Shown: positions 1 to 5,414 of the stretch, piece after piece
Position numbering within the stretch: position 1 is the stretch's first letter
Layout: every line of letters begins with the position of its first letter
From: an uncultured Eubacteriales bacterium
GTDB taxonomy: Bacteria > Bacillota > Clostridia > Christensenellales > Borkfalkiaceae
Direction: 5' to 3'
Length of the DNA stretch: 5,506 nt
Assembly: GCA_902797515.1 (NCBI GenBank)
Contig: CADBSX010000046.1
Span: 1-5,506 of the forward strand
The notes under the pieces: model-generated
What the model saw: only the letters and a program-made list of their open reading frames with translations
Database searches by the model: none
Told to the model about the DNA's origin: nothing
Translations under genes and position numbers: made by a program

Positions 1-303
1 CCGTATGCATGCCATATTCTACGCGCATAAGCGGAACTGCTTTATATGTTCCGCATTTGTTCCGCCGCATACGCACAGTTCGAGTTCGGGATGTTTTTTC
101 ACCATCTCCTCGTCGCTGCAAAATACGTCGTATTTATCGAATAAATGTTCGTCCCCGTACCTTTCTTCCAGAAGCGCGCGCGTTTTTACGTCCGTCGATA
201 CCGCTACCACATGGAACATCGCGTTAGACCTCATTGCGTCGAACATCCCCGTGACGTGTCCGTTCTTGAAACCCATTATCCCGACTTCTATCGGCTTAAA
301 CAT
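1..303 (-). CDS. Gfo/Idh/MocA-family oxidoreductase, N-terminal Rossmann part, frameshifted and cut by window edge
   Basis: Family members are NAD(P)-dependent sugar or inositol dehydrogenases and related enzymes. The product begins MFKPIEVGIMGF and shows a G8-x-x-G11-x-x-x-G15 dinucleotide-binding loop after the first beta strand, a second strand VVAVST, and a GGTNAEHIKQ segment typical of the family. I chose ATG at 303 because GGGAGGGAG sits 6 nt upstream (310-318); an in-frame ATG at 339 lies inside the upstream gene and lacks this site. ATG shares its A with the TGA stop of the upstream gene (TGATG), which suggests translational coupling. The reading frame hits TAG at 19-21, after about 94 residues. 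The family signature resumes in another frame as EYGMHT at 2-19. Removing one CG from the CGCGC run at 22-26 would give LCVEYGMHT, so a 2-bp slippage is the simplest explanation. It could be a real pseudogene or an assembly error; substrate unknown. Confidence 0.8.
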
Positions 304-1049
304 CAACGTCTCCCTCCCTGAATTTCCACACTCTCGCACGTCTTGTCAGATTCGTAGATCTTCTCTATATAAAACCGCAATTTTTTGTCTCTTTCGAGAT
401 TGAACTCAAGATCCGTTTTGCCGATCAGCGCTTTATATACCGCAACTGCGGCAGTCGAGTCGGCAAGAGTAAGTCCGTACAGTTCTTTCGTCGTATCGTT
501 AAACGTATAAGGCTCGGCTCTGTCAGAAAACAGATAAACCGATTGCGGACGCACTTTCGTCGAAACCACGCGCGTTGATTCAAGACCTTGTTCTCCCCAC
601 GCCGTATATCTCGTTTGCTCTTCCGCTCCGTCGGGCAAAGTCGCGCCGAGTTCTAAAAGCGCAACTTTTCCGTTTTTCATTAACAGCGTAACGGTTACCG
701 CGTTTTTATTCGCGTAAGCCGTTATCTTTTTTATTTCGGAATCCAAAATCCACTCTGCCGCGTCGAGTTCCTTGTATAAAAAAGCGTCTATTCCGTAAGA
801 TCTCTCTACCATACCGCTTATTTTTGCGCTTACAGAACCGCCTATATTGTTTTTGGCGTTTCTTGCGACCGCCTCTATCTGCGGATCGCTTCTCCAAAAA
901 AACAAAGGATAGGTCTTTCCGTCGATCATCACTCCGTCCGTCATGTCATTCGCGCCCTTTTTAAGATAGTCCCACGCCGCGACGGCGTCCGTTTTGTTCT
1001 TGTTTAAAAGACTTATTACACCGTCTTTTACGCTTTTGCCGTTTGTCAT
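303..1049 (-). CDS. Gfo/Idh/MocA C-terminal-domain-like protein without a Rossmann domain
   Basis: This 248-residue soluble protein has no signal peptide and no membrane segment. It has no nucleotide-binding glycine loop at the N-terminus. From about residue 70 it reads like the alpha/beta substrate-binding half of Gfo/Idh/MocA enzymes: a helix around GIDAFLYKELDAAEWIL (86-102), sheet strands VTVTLLMKNGKVALLELGA (118-136), a WGEQGLES turn (151-158) where the family has G-x-x-G, and a final helix with IYESDKT (231-237) resembling the family's A-x-Y-x-S-x-x-T end. That resemblance is judged by eye. ATG at 1049 has a strong AAAGGAG site (1055-1061) 5 nt upstream. It lies 17 bp after the GH28 stop and overlaps the following Rossmann-domain gene by one base, so the three genes form one transcription unit. 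It may act with that neighbour as a partner subunit, but this is inference; no catalytic role can be assigned. Confidence 0.72.
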   Translation of the reverse strand: MTNGKSVKDGVISLLNKNKTDAVAAWDYLKKGANDMTDGVMIDGKTYPLFFWRSDPQIEAVARNAKNNIGGSVSAKISGMVERSYGIDAFLYKELDAAEWILDSEIKKITAYANKNAVTVTLLMKNGKVALLELGATLPDGAEEQTRYTAWGEQGLESTRVVSTKVRPQSVYLFSDRAEPYTFNDTTKELYGLTLADSTAAVAVYKALIGKTDLEFNLERDKKLRFYIEKIYESDKTCESVEIQGGRR

Positions 1050-1067
1050 TTTTTCTCCTTTACCGTA

Positions 1068-2555
1068 TCACATTATAGTTTTTCCGTCGATAATAATATC
1101 CGAACAGTTTCTGACGTCGTATTCTTTAAGATCTTCTTTGTTGTCGATCTCGATATTATCAAAGCGGATATCTTTTACCTTCTTTTTATCTTTTTCAAAA
1201 CCGTCGATATATACGTATGAATCCGCTTCCTTGCCGAAATTCGGATCGCCGCTGTTATATTCGATTTTCAGATTTTTAAATTTCAGACCGCTTATCTCGG
1301 TGAGTTCTCCGCCGTCCTCTCCGTCGTCGTTATAACCGACTTTCCTTATCATAACGCGGGATATTTTACTGTCTTTTACTTCAACGTCTTTAATATATCC
1401 GCCGCGCTTTGCCGTCGTTTTTATGTGGATCCCGAAAAACGAGGCGGAAAAATCGCAATCCCAGATCTTTACGCCTTTTATCCCGCCCGAAACTTCGCTT
1501 CCTATCGCAATGCCGTGCGACCGACCTTTTTTTATGATGCAAGAAAAAATATTTATCTTTTCCGTAGGTCTTCCGATAATATTTCCTTCGGGATTTTTGC
1601 CGGACTTTATCGCTATACAGTCGTCGCCGGTATCGAATTCGCAGTCGAATATACTGCAGTTTTCAGAAGAATCCGGATCCCAACCGTCTCCGTTCCATAT
1701 TCCGCCGGATACGATCTTACATCCGCAGGTTATCACGTTTTCGGAATATATCATATGTACGTTCCACGCCGATGAAAATCCGAGAGTCAGCCCGTCAATT
1801 ATCACGTTTTTCGCGTTGCTTATATTGATAAGTCTGCCGCGCCCTCTGTATCTTTCGTCGTTCGTTTCATAAAGATTATTCTGATATTGTTTTAATTTGT
1901 TTCTTTTATCTTCCGTTTCGCCGTCTATGCCCAAAGTGTCGAACAAAAGATTTTCACCGCCTCCGACGATTTCGCCCTCTCCCCTGATAATTACGTTAAA
2001 CGGCTCGGCAGGTTTCGTATGATCGGCGTATCCGATATTTAATAACGACGCCAGACATTTGCGTTCTATACCTTCAAAACGACTGTCTATTTCGGGAAGG
2101 TAATCCGCCGCTCTTTCGCTCCCCTTCAAAACGCCGCCTTCCGCAATATATATCTCCGTATTCGGATATAACCTTAACGCCCCTGTTAAAAAGATACCTT
2201 TAGGAATAAGCACTCTTCCGCTTTTTCCGCAATCGTTTATCGCGCGCTGTATGGCGCTCGTGTTCAGCGTTTGCCCATCGCCTACCGCGCAATAGGGATA
2301 TTCGGACACGACTATATCTTTCTTTTTTCGCGTCGTTTTACATTTTATACACCTTTCGAGCGGCTCTCCGTTTGCGTGCGATTTTACGGAAACGCTATAT
2401 TCGGTATCCGCTTTCAAACCGTTTATTCTGTAAAAAGTTTTTCCGCTTTCGCCGATTTTCTTACCGTTTATGATTATTTCATATTTTGACGAGGTTTCCG
2501 TATCTTTATCCCAGAAAACGACGATCGTATCGCTGTAAGAAAAATATTTCAACAT
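1068..2555 (-). CDS. Glycoside hydrolase family 28 (polygalacturonase-like) with N-terminal FN3-like domain
   Basis: GH28 enzymes hydrolyse galacturonic acid linkages in pectin by inversion. Residues 1-75 look like a fibronectin type III module (beta strands ending in LKADTEYSVSVKS). The right-handed beta-helix follows from about 82 (YPYCAVGDGQTLNTSAIQRAI). The family motifs appear in order: NGDGWDPDS at 288-296 (Asp290 and Asp293), GDDCIAIKSG at 310-319 (Asp311, Asp312), SHGIAIGSE at 347-354 (His348), and GIHIKTT at 375-381 with Lys379. The usual last motif is R-I-K; here His377 replaces the Arg. The WDPDS wording resembles exo-acting members. No signal peptide is present, so it likely acts in the cytoplasm on imported oligosaccharides. 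At 495 residues it is a normal length. It is first in a three-gene operon behind a strong promoter with a leader of roughly 38 nt and only a weak GGGA ribosome site. Rhamnogalacturonan or another uronide could be the true substrate. Confidence 0.93.
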   Translation of the reverse strand: MLKYFSYSDTIVVFWDKDTETSSKYEIIINGKKIGESGKTFYRINGLKADTEYSVSVKSHANGEPLERCIKCKTTRKKKDIVVSEYPYCAVGDGQTLNTSAIQRAINDCGKSGRVLIPKGIFLTGALRLYPNTEIYIAEGGVLKGSERAADYLPEIDSRFEGIERKCLASLLNIGYADHTKPAEPFNVIIRGEGEIVGGGENLLFDTLGIDGETEDKRNKLKQYQNNLYETNDERYRGRGRLINISNAKNVIIDGLTLGFSSAWNVHMIYSENVITCGCKIVSGGIWNGDGWDPDSSENCSIFDCEFDTGDDCIAIKSGKNPEGNIIGRPTEKINIFSCIIKKGRSHGIAIGSEVSGGIKGVKIWDCDFSASFFGIHIKTTAKRGGYIKDVEVKDSKISRVMIRKVGYNDDGEDGGELTEISGLKFKNLKIEYNSGDPNFGKEADSYVYIDGFEKDKKKVKDIRFDNIEIDNKEDLKEYDVRNCSDIIIDGKTIM

Positions 2556-2599
2556 AACAGTGTATCCCGTTTTTATCGTGATTTGCTTTTTCCTTTTTT

Positions 2600-2628
2600 A
2601 TTATAGCACACGCTTTATTATTTTTCAA
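2600..2628 (-). promoter_or_regulatory. Sigma-A-type promoter for the GH28 operon
   Basis: On the minus strand TTGAAA (2628-2623) is separated by exactly 17 bp from a perfect TATAAT (2605-2600), with TG one base ahead of the -10 (extended -10). Transcription should start near 2593, leaving a leader of about 38 nt before the GH28 ATG. Both boxes lie in AT-rich DNA just downstream of the terminator of the preceding operon, as expected for an independent unit. Confidence 0.85.
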
Positions 2629-2641
2629 TTTAATCGAAAAA
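2621..2641. promoter_or_regulatory. Possible operator: short inverted repeat over the -35 box
   Basis: TTTTTC (2621-2626) and GAAAAA (2636-2641) form a 6-bp inverted repeat with a 9-bp AT-rich spacer. It overlaps the -35 box of the GH28 promoter, a position where a repressor could block RNA polymerase. The arms are low in complexity and could occur by chance in this AT-rich stretch, so support is weak. No regulator gene is visible in the window. Confidence 0.25.
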
Positions 2642-2688
2642 ATTAAAATAAATAAAAACTTGAATTGTTTATATTTCCCGCGAAAGGT

Positions 2689-2816
2689 TTTTGACGTGAG
2701 AAAGGAGCGTGTCAGGCTGCAAACGACTAAAATGCAACGAAAAAGCCCCTTTGGGGCTGTGTCGGTTGGCTCTTTTAAGCCTTTCGATACACGCTCCGCG
2801 GAGGCTCGCGTCAAAA
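2689..2816. repeat. Large imperfect inverted repeat with nested hairpins between the two operons
   Basis: Three nested arm pairs are visible: TTTTGACGTGAG (2689-2700) with CTCGCGTCAAAA (2805-2816), 12 bp with one G-T wobble; GGAGCGTGT (2704-2712) with ACACGCTCC (2789-2797), perfect; and AGGCT (2714-2718) with AGCCT (2778-2782). The intrinsic terminator hairpin is the tip. A second local hairpin, GGCT-CTTTTA-AGCC, lies at 2768-2781, and CTCCGCGGAG (2794-2803) is a perfect palindrome. No coding capacity is convincing here. It could be a miniature mobile element, a structured 3' end or a small RNA; nothing in the window decides between these. Confidence 0.7.
2740..2758 (-). terminator. Rho-independent terminator of the STAS operon
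   Basis: Read on the minus strand, AGCCCC, loop AAA, GGGGCT is followed directly by a T run (2744-2740). This is a compact intrinsic terminator with a 6-bp GC-rich stem. It lies 127 bp past the STAS stop codon and upstream of the GH28 promoter, so it separates the two transcription units. It forms the tip of the larger inverted repeat at 2689-2816. Confidence 0.85.
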
Positions 2817-2885
2817 GCATCGCAGAATAAAATGTTTTTTGTTTTTCATTCTGTTAAAATTTTCAGACGCTTATTCGCGCCGTTT

Positions 2886-3185
2886 TTATTCAATGGTAAG
2901 AATTTCCGAAAATCCCGTTATCTCGAATATCTCCGCTATCATTTCGTTCACGTTCGCGACCTTCATTTCCCCGCGTCCGTTCATCGTCTTTTGCGCGTAA
3001 AGAAGAACGCGCAGTCCCGCCGAAGATATATAGGCGAGTTTTTTCATATCGAACGTAAGGCTCGTCACACCGTCAAGAGAATTTTTCAGTTCCTCTTCGA
3101 GTTGCGGCGCGGTCGAAGTATCGAGTTGCCCTTCGAGAAACACGACGAGAGTTCCGTCTTCTTTTATCATTTGTGTATTCAGCAT
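2886..3185 (-). CDS. STAS-domain anti-sigma factor antagonist
   Basis: The 99-residue protein is a complete single STAS domain, the usual size for SpoIIAA/RsbV-type antagonists, which bind anti-sigma kinases or other partners and are switched by serine phosphorylation. The core motif is YISSAGLRVLL (52-62). Aligning AGL with the SSGLG motif of SpoIIAA puts the phosphorylatable serine at Ser55. LVVFLEGQLDTSTAPQLEEEL (13-33) is the typical N-terminal strand and helix. ATG at 3185 has GGAGGA (3198-3193) 7 nt upstream. It is the third and last gene after the cyclase and nucleosidase genes, 60 bp behind the latter, and is followed by a terminator. No anti-sigma kinase (RsbW/SpoIIAB type) or sigma factor gene lies in the window, so the partner is unknown; it may work with the neighbouring cyclase instead. 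Confidence 0.93.
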   Translation of the reverse strand: MLNTQMIKEDGTLVVFLEGQLDTSTAPQLEEELKNSLDGVTSLTFDMKKLAYISSAGLRVLLYAQKTMNGRGEMKVANVNEMIAEIFEITGFSEILTIE

Positions 3186-3245
3186 TATTAAGTCCTCCGA
3201 TTCGTTAAATATTCGTTTTACTTTTTAAATTTCGATTTTAGGTTT

Positions 3246-4019
3246 TTATTGCATCGGCAATATCTTTTCATAGAGGAATTTCGCGAACTCGCAACTCGAA
3301 TAAGCCGCGAAACGTTGATAATCGTCCGATTTCGTATTGTCCGCAAAATCGCATACGCTCTTCACTATAATTGGCGCAGGTTTCGGATCGCTCGCGTGAT
3401 TCGCAGCGTAAACTACCGCGTAGGATTCCATATCGAGTCCCGCGGTGTGCTGATATTGCGAATATACCTGTTTTTCAAGAAGTTCTCTGTTGGCGACGAC
3501 CGTACTCCCGCACGCCATAGGTCCGATAAAGACGTGGCAGGGATTTTCTTTGGATTCTACGGCGTTCTGAATATAAGGCATGATCTCTTCGGGAATAGAT
3601 TCGGACGTCGAACGGGGAAGAAAACCGAGGTCGCCGTATCTTATCTTCGCCTTTTCGGGACTGACGAATTTTCCCGCTGAATAGTTCCAGACTATATCCG
3701 GCACTATTACGTCTCCGTACATCTGCTCTTCGACGTCGTCTTTCGCGACGCCCGCCGCTATGCCGACCATAATAAGATACCTCGGCCGAAACGTGAATAT
3801 CACCTTCATCGCCGTCGCCGCCGCGGCGGTCATGCCCATTTCGCCTATTTTGGCGTGAACTATGGAACAGCGTTTCCCGTTGTTTTCAAACTCCGCGACG
3901 TCGTATATCTGCTCGTCGTCGGAAAACGTCTTTGCCTTCCAGTCGTGAAAATGCATTACCGCTCTGAACTCGTTCGTCGTAACGGATAGAAGAGCGACGT
4001 CCGTCTTGTATTTTTCCAT
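3246..4019 (-). CDS. Nucleoside phosphorylase/MTA-SAH-nucleosidase-fold protein
   Basis: The family cleaves the N-glycosidic bond of nucleosides, with water (nucleosidases) or phosphate (phosphorylases). Visible signatures: the N-terminal strand VALLSVTTNEFRAV with Glu17 at the usual acidic position; IGEMGMTAAAAT (58-69); MVGIAAGV (84-91) followed by YGDVIVPD (101-108); GLDMESYAVV (194-203) with the Met197-Glu198 pair that contacts the ribose; and VKSVCDFAD (219-227) with Asp224 as probable catalytic acid. At 257 residues it is longer than typical MTA/SAH nucleosidases (about 230) and the pocket wording differs from Pfs, so I do not assign mtnN. It resembles the phosphorylase modules seen alone or fused in signalling and defence proteins. 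No signal peptide. It lies 57 bp after the cyclase stop and 60 bp before STAS. Its ribosome site (AAGAAAG) is weak. The substrate is unknown. Confidence 0.87.
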   Translation of the reverse strand: MEKYKTDVALLSVTTNEFRAVMHFHDWKAKTFSDDEQIYDVAEFENNGKRCSIVHAKIGEMGMTAAAATAMKVIFTFRPRYLIMVGIAAGVAKDDVEEQMYGDVIVPDIVWNYSAGKFVSPEKAKIRYGDLGFLPRSTSESIPEEIMPYIQNAVESKENPCHVFIGPMACGSTVVANRELLEKQVYSQYQHTAGLDMESYAVVYAANHASDPKPAPIIVKSVCDFADNTKSDDYQRFAAYSSCEFAKFLYEKILPMQ

Positions 4020-4076
4020 AAGTACTTTCTTGGCGTTAAATGCCTGCCGAAAAAACCTTTTCCGATAAAAAACGCT

Positions 4077-5147
4077 TTAATCTTTTTTGTCGGAATTCAG
4101 ATAATACCGTTCCTTGTTCTCGTACATCATTTTGTCCGACTCTTTAAGCATTTCATCGATCGTAAGCGTTCCGCCGAGCGAATAACAGTAACCTAACGAA
4201 CAACTGTATTCCGTTTCGGCAACGCTCGTTTCAATTCTATCTATAAGTTGTTTTATTTCTTCTTCTGTCGAACGACGGCACACGACGACGAATTCGTCGC
4301 CGCCGACTCGGTAAACGGTCTGTCCCGCCTTTCTCGAACGCATAAAGCAGTTGGCAAGCGTTTCCAGCGATTTGTCGCCGGCGGCGTGACCGTCCCTGTC
4401 GTTGACCGTTTTAAGCCCGTTCATATCGATCGAAACGATGCCTGTGATACTCTTCGGATTATCTTCTACCGCGGCATAATACGCCTGACGATTGAGAAGC
4501 CCCGTCAGTGCGTCCTTGCTGGTCAGTTGAAGTATCGAAAAGACGTAATATACGAACAGAGCGATCAAAATAGTGATACAGAATATCTTCGAATAATTAT
4601 TTCCGAGAATAAACGGTAAAATCAATCCGGACACAAACGAAAAGGCGAGAAAAAAGATAGGTATGATCTCAATCGCCTGTTTGTTGCATTGTCTAATCAA
4701 CGTAAAGACTAAAAAGAAACTGTATATTCCGACCGCTACGTAAGGCAAATAACCGAGAGGTCCGCGCTGAAGCGCGTTCGTTTCGCTTATGCCGAAAACG
4801 ATCCCCGTAAATATCGAAATGAAATTGATAACGGCGCAAATCCCTGCGGGGACGAATACGAACCAGCGGGACTTCCGTACCAAGGCAAACAGAATCAACG
4901 CCATTATGAACGGAGTAGCGCTGTACCTGACCGCCATCAAGACGACTCTTAATGCCCTTAACTCGTTTTTACCGTAAAAATAAAATTCGATAAACACGGT
5001 GACGGAAAGAAGAAAAGTCGAAACGACCAAAACGTACATACGCGCGATCGTTTTTTTATTGAGAAAAATAGTCGTTTTCAGAAGAATAATAAAAGCTACC
5101 GTAATTAAAATCAAAGCCCAATTTTCAACTAAATAATCTTTAATCAT
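4077..5147 (-). CDS. Membrane-bound diguanylate cyclase (7TM-GGDEF)
   Basis: The protein makes c-di-GMP from two GTP at the inner face of the membrane. The N-terminal half has about seven hydrophobic helices (roughly 11-28, 37-57, 68-90, 95-118, 132-151, 160-181, 185-208), likely a sensory module; no known sensor name is assigned. The GGDEF domain starts at KDALTGLLNR (211-220). It has the metal-binding Asp241 in SIDMNGLKTVND, then RDGHAAGD (251-258), and an intact active-site loop GGDEF at 282-286, so it should be catalytic. The inhibitory I-site (RxxD five residues before GGDEF) reads K273-A-G-Q276, so product inhibition at this site is probably absent. At 356 residues it looks complete. 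ATG at 5147 is preceded only by a weak GGA 4 nt upstream. It heads the cyclase-nucleosidase-STAS run; I found no convincing promoter in the repeat-rich leader. Confidence 0.95.
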   Translation of the reverse strand: MIKDYLVENWALILITVAFIILLKTTIFLNKKTIARMYVLVVSTFLLSVTVFIEFYFYGKNELRALRVVLMAVRYSATPFIMALILFALVRKSRWFVFVPAGICAVINFISIFTGIVFGISETNALQRGPLGYLPYVAVGIYSFFLVFTLIRQCNKQAIEIIPIFFLAFSFVSGLILPFILGNNYSKIFCITILIALFVYYVFSILQLTSKDALTGLLNRQAYYAAVEDNPKSITGIVSIDMNGLKTVNDRDGHAAGDKSLETLANCFMRSRKAGQTVYRVGGDEFVVVCRRSTEEEIKQLIDRIETSVAETEYSCSLGYCYSLGGTLTIDEMLKESDKMMYENKERYYLNSDKKD

Positions 5148-5193
5148 TTTTCCGTACCGTTAATTTAAAATCGCTATACTACTAAAACATGCA

Positions 5194-5233
5194 CCCGTTT
5201 CCCGCCTCTTGCAAGAGGCTTATTTATCCCGAC
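5194..5233. repeat. 40-bp direct repeat, copy 1, containing a 16-bp palindrome
   Basis: This copy matches 5322-5361 at 37 of 40 positions; all three differences are C/T. It contains the perfect palindrome GCCTCTTGCAAGAGGC (5205-5220) followed by TTATTTAT. The hairpin with T-rich tail resembles a plus-strand terminator, but no plus-strand gene leads into it, so I treat it as part of a repeat. It lies 46 bp ahead of the cyclase ATG, within its likely leader. Confidence 0.88.
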
Positions 5234-5238
5234 TAACA

Positions 5239-5287
5239 AGGAAACATATATCCCCGCGGGCGTTGCCCTTGCGGTTCCTATGTTCCT
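5239..5287. repeat. Stem-loop following repeat copy 1
   Basis: AGGAAACATA (5239-5248) pairs with TATGTTCCT (5279-5287) with one bulged base. Inside, CCGC (5254-5257) pairs with GCGG (5271-5274) and GGGC (5258-5261) with GCCC (5265-5268) around a GTT loop. The tip CGCGGGCGTTGCCC (5255-5268) closely matches CGCAGGCGTTTGCCC (5380-5394) in the second stem-loop, though the outer arms differ. Confidence 0.7.
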
Positions 5288-5321
5288 CTCGCGCCGAGGG
5301 CGGACAGAAACACGTCTCTCG

Positions 5322-5361
5322 CCCGTTTCTCGCCTCTTGTAAGAGGCTTATTTATTCCGAC
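5322..5361. repeat. 40-bp direct repeat, copy 2
   Basis: This is the second copy, 128 bp from the first. Its central palindrome GCCTCTTGTAAGAGGC (5332-5347) differs only in the middle dinucleotide. Its last 11 bases (from 5351) are also the start of the 22-bp inverted repeat that follows, so the repeat merges into the stem-loop. A short extra arm pair, AGAAAC (5306-5311) with GTTTCT (5325-5330), overlaps its left end. Confidence 0.88.
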
Positions 5362-5414
5362 CGACGCGTCGGCTCACAACGCAGGCGTTTGCCCGACGCG
5401 TCGGTCGGAATAAA
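5351..5414. repeat. Perfect 22-bp inverted repeat across the methyltransferase stop codon
   Basis: The arms 5351-5372 and 5393-5414 are perfect reverse complements separated by 20 bp. Each arm contains the 12-bp palindrome CCGACGCGTCGG. The loop holds a further inverted pair, AACGC (5378-5382) and GCGTT (5385-5389). The right arm is inside the methyltransferase coding sequence; its stop TGA (5376-5374) sits in the loop and the left arm is downstream. There is no T run on the minus strand after the stem, so this is not a standard intrinsic terminator, though it may protect the mRNA 3' end. Confidence 0.9.

Noticed and set aside
5..403. 132-residue plus-strand open frame
   Set aside because: It is antisense to the Rossmann-domain gene and the end of the 248-residue gene; the Ser/Thr/Pro-rich translation is typical of a shadow frame.
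1423..1872. 149-residue plus-strand open frame antisense to GH28
   Set aside because: The GH28 motifs on the other strand are unambiguous over the same interval.
2506..2820. 104-residue minus-strand open frame between the STAS and GH28 genes
   Set aside because: It spans the terminator, the promoter and the GH28 start, and its translation has low-complexity Lys/Phe-rich stretches without a recognisable fold.
2823..2853. CAGAAT...ATTCTG stem after the STAS gene
   Set aside because: Only six perfect arm pairs around an AT-rich loop with no clear tail; a much better terminator follows at 2740-2758.
2709..3191. 160-residue plus-strand open frame
   Set aside because: It lies antisense to the clear STAS gene and across the terminator repeat, has no domain-like pattern and no ribosome site.
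5205..5228. Palindrome plus T-rich tail as a plus-strand terminator
   Set aside because: No plus-strand gene leads into it, the loop is very short, the tail is TTATTTAT rather than a T run, and the same unit recurs at 5332.
5194..5361. Two repeats as a CRISPR array
   Set aside because: Only two copies, separated by 88 bp of structured DNA rather than uniform spacers, and no cas gene in view.
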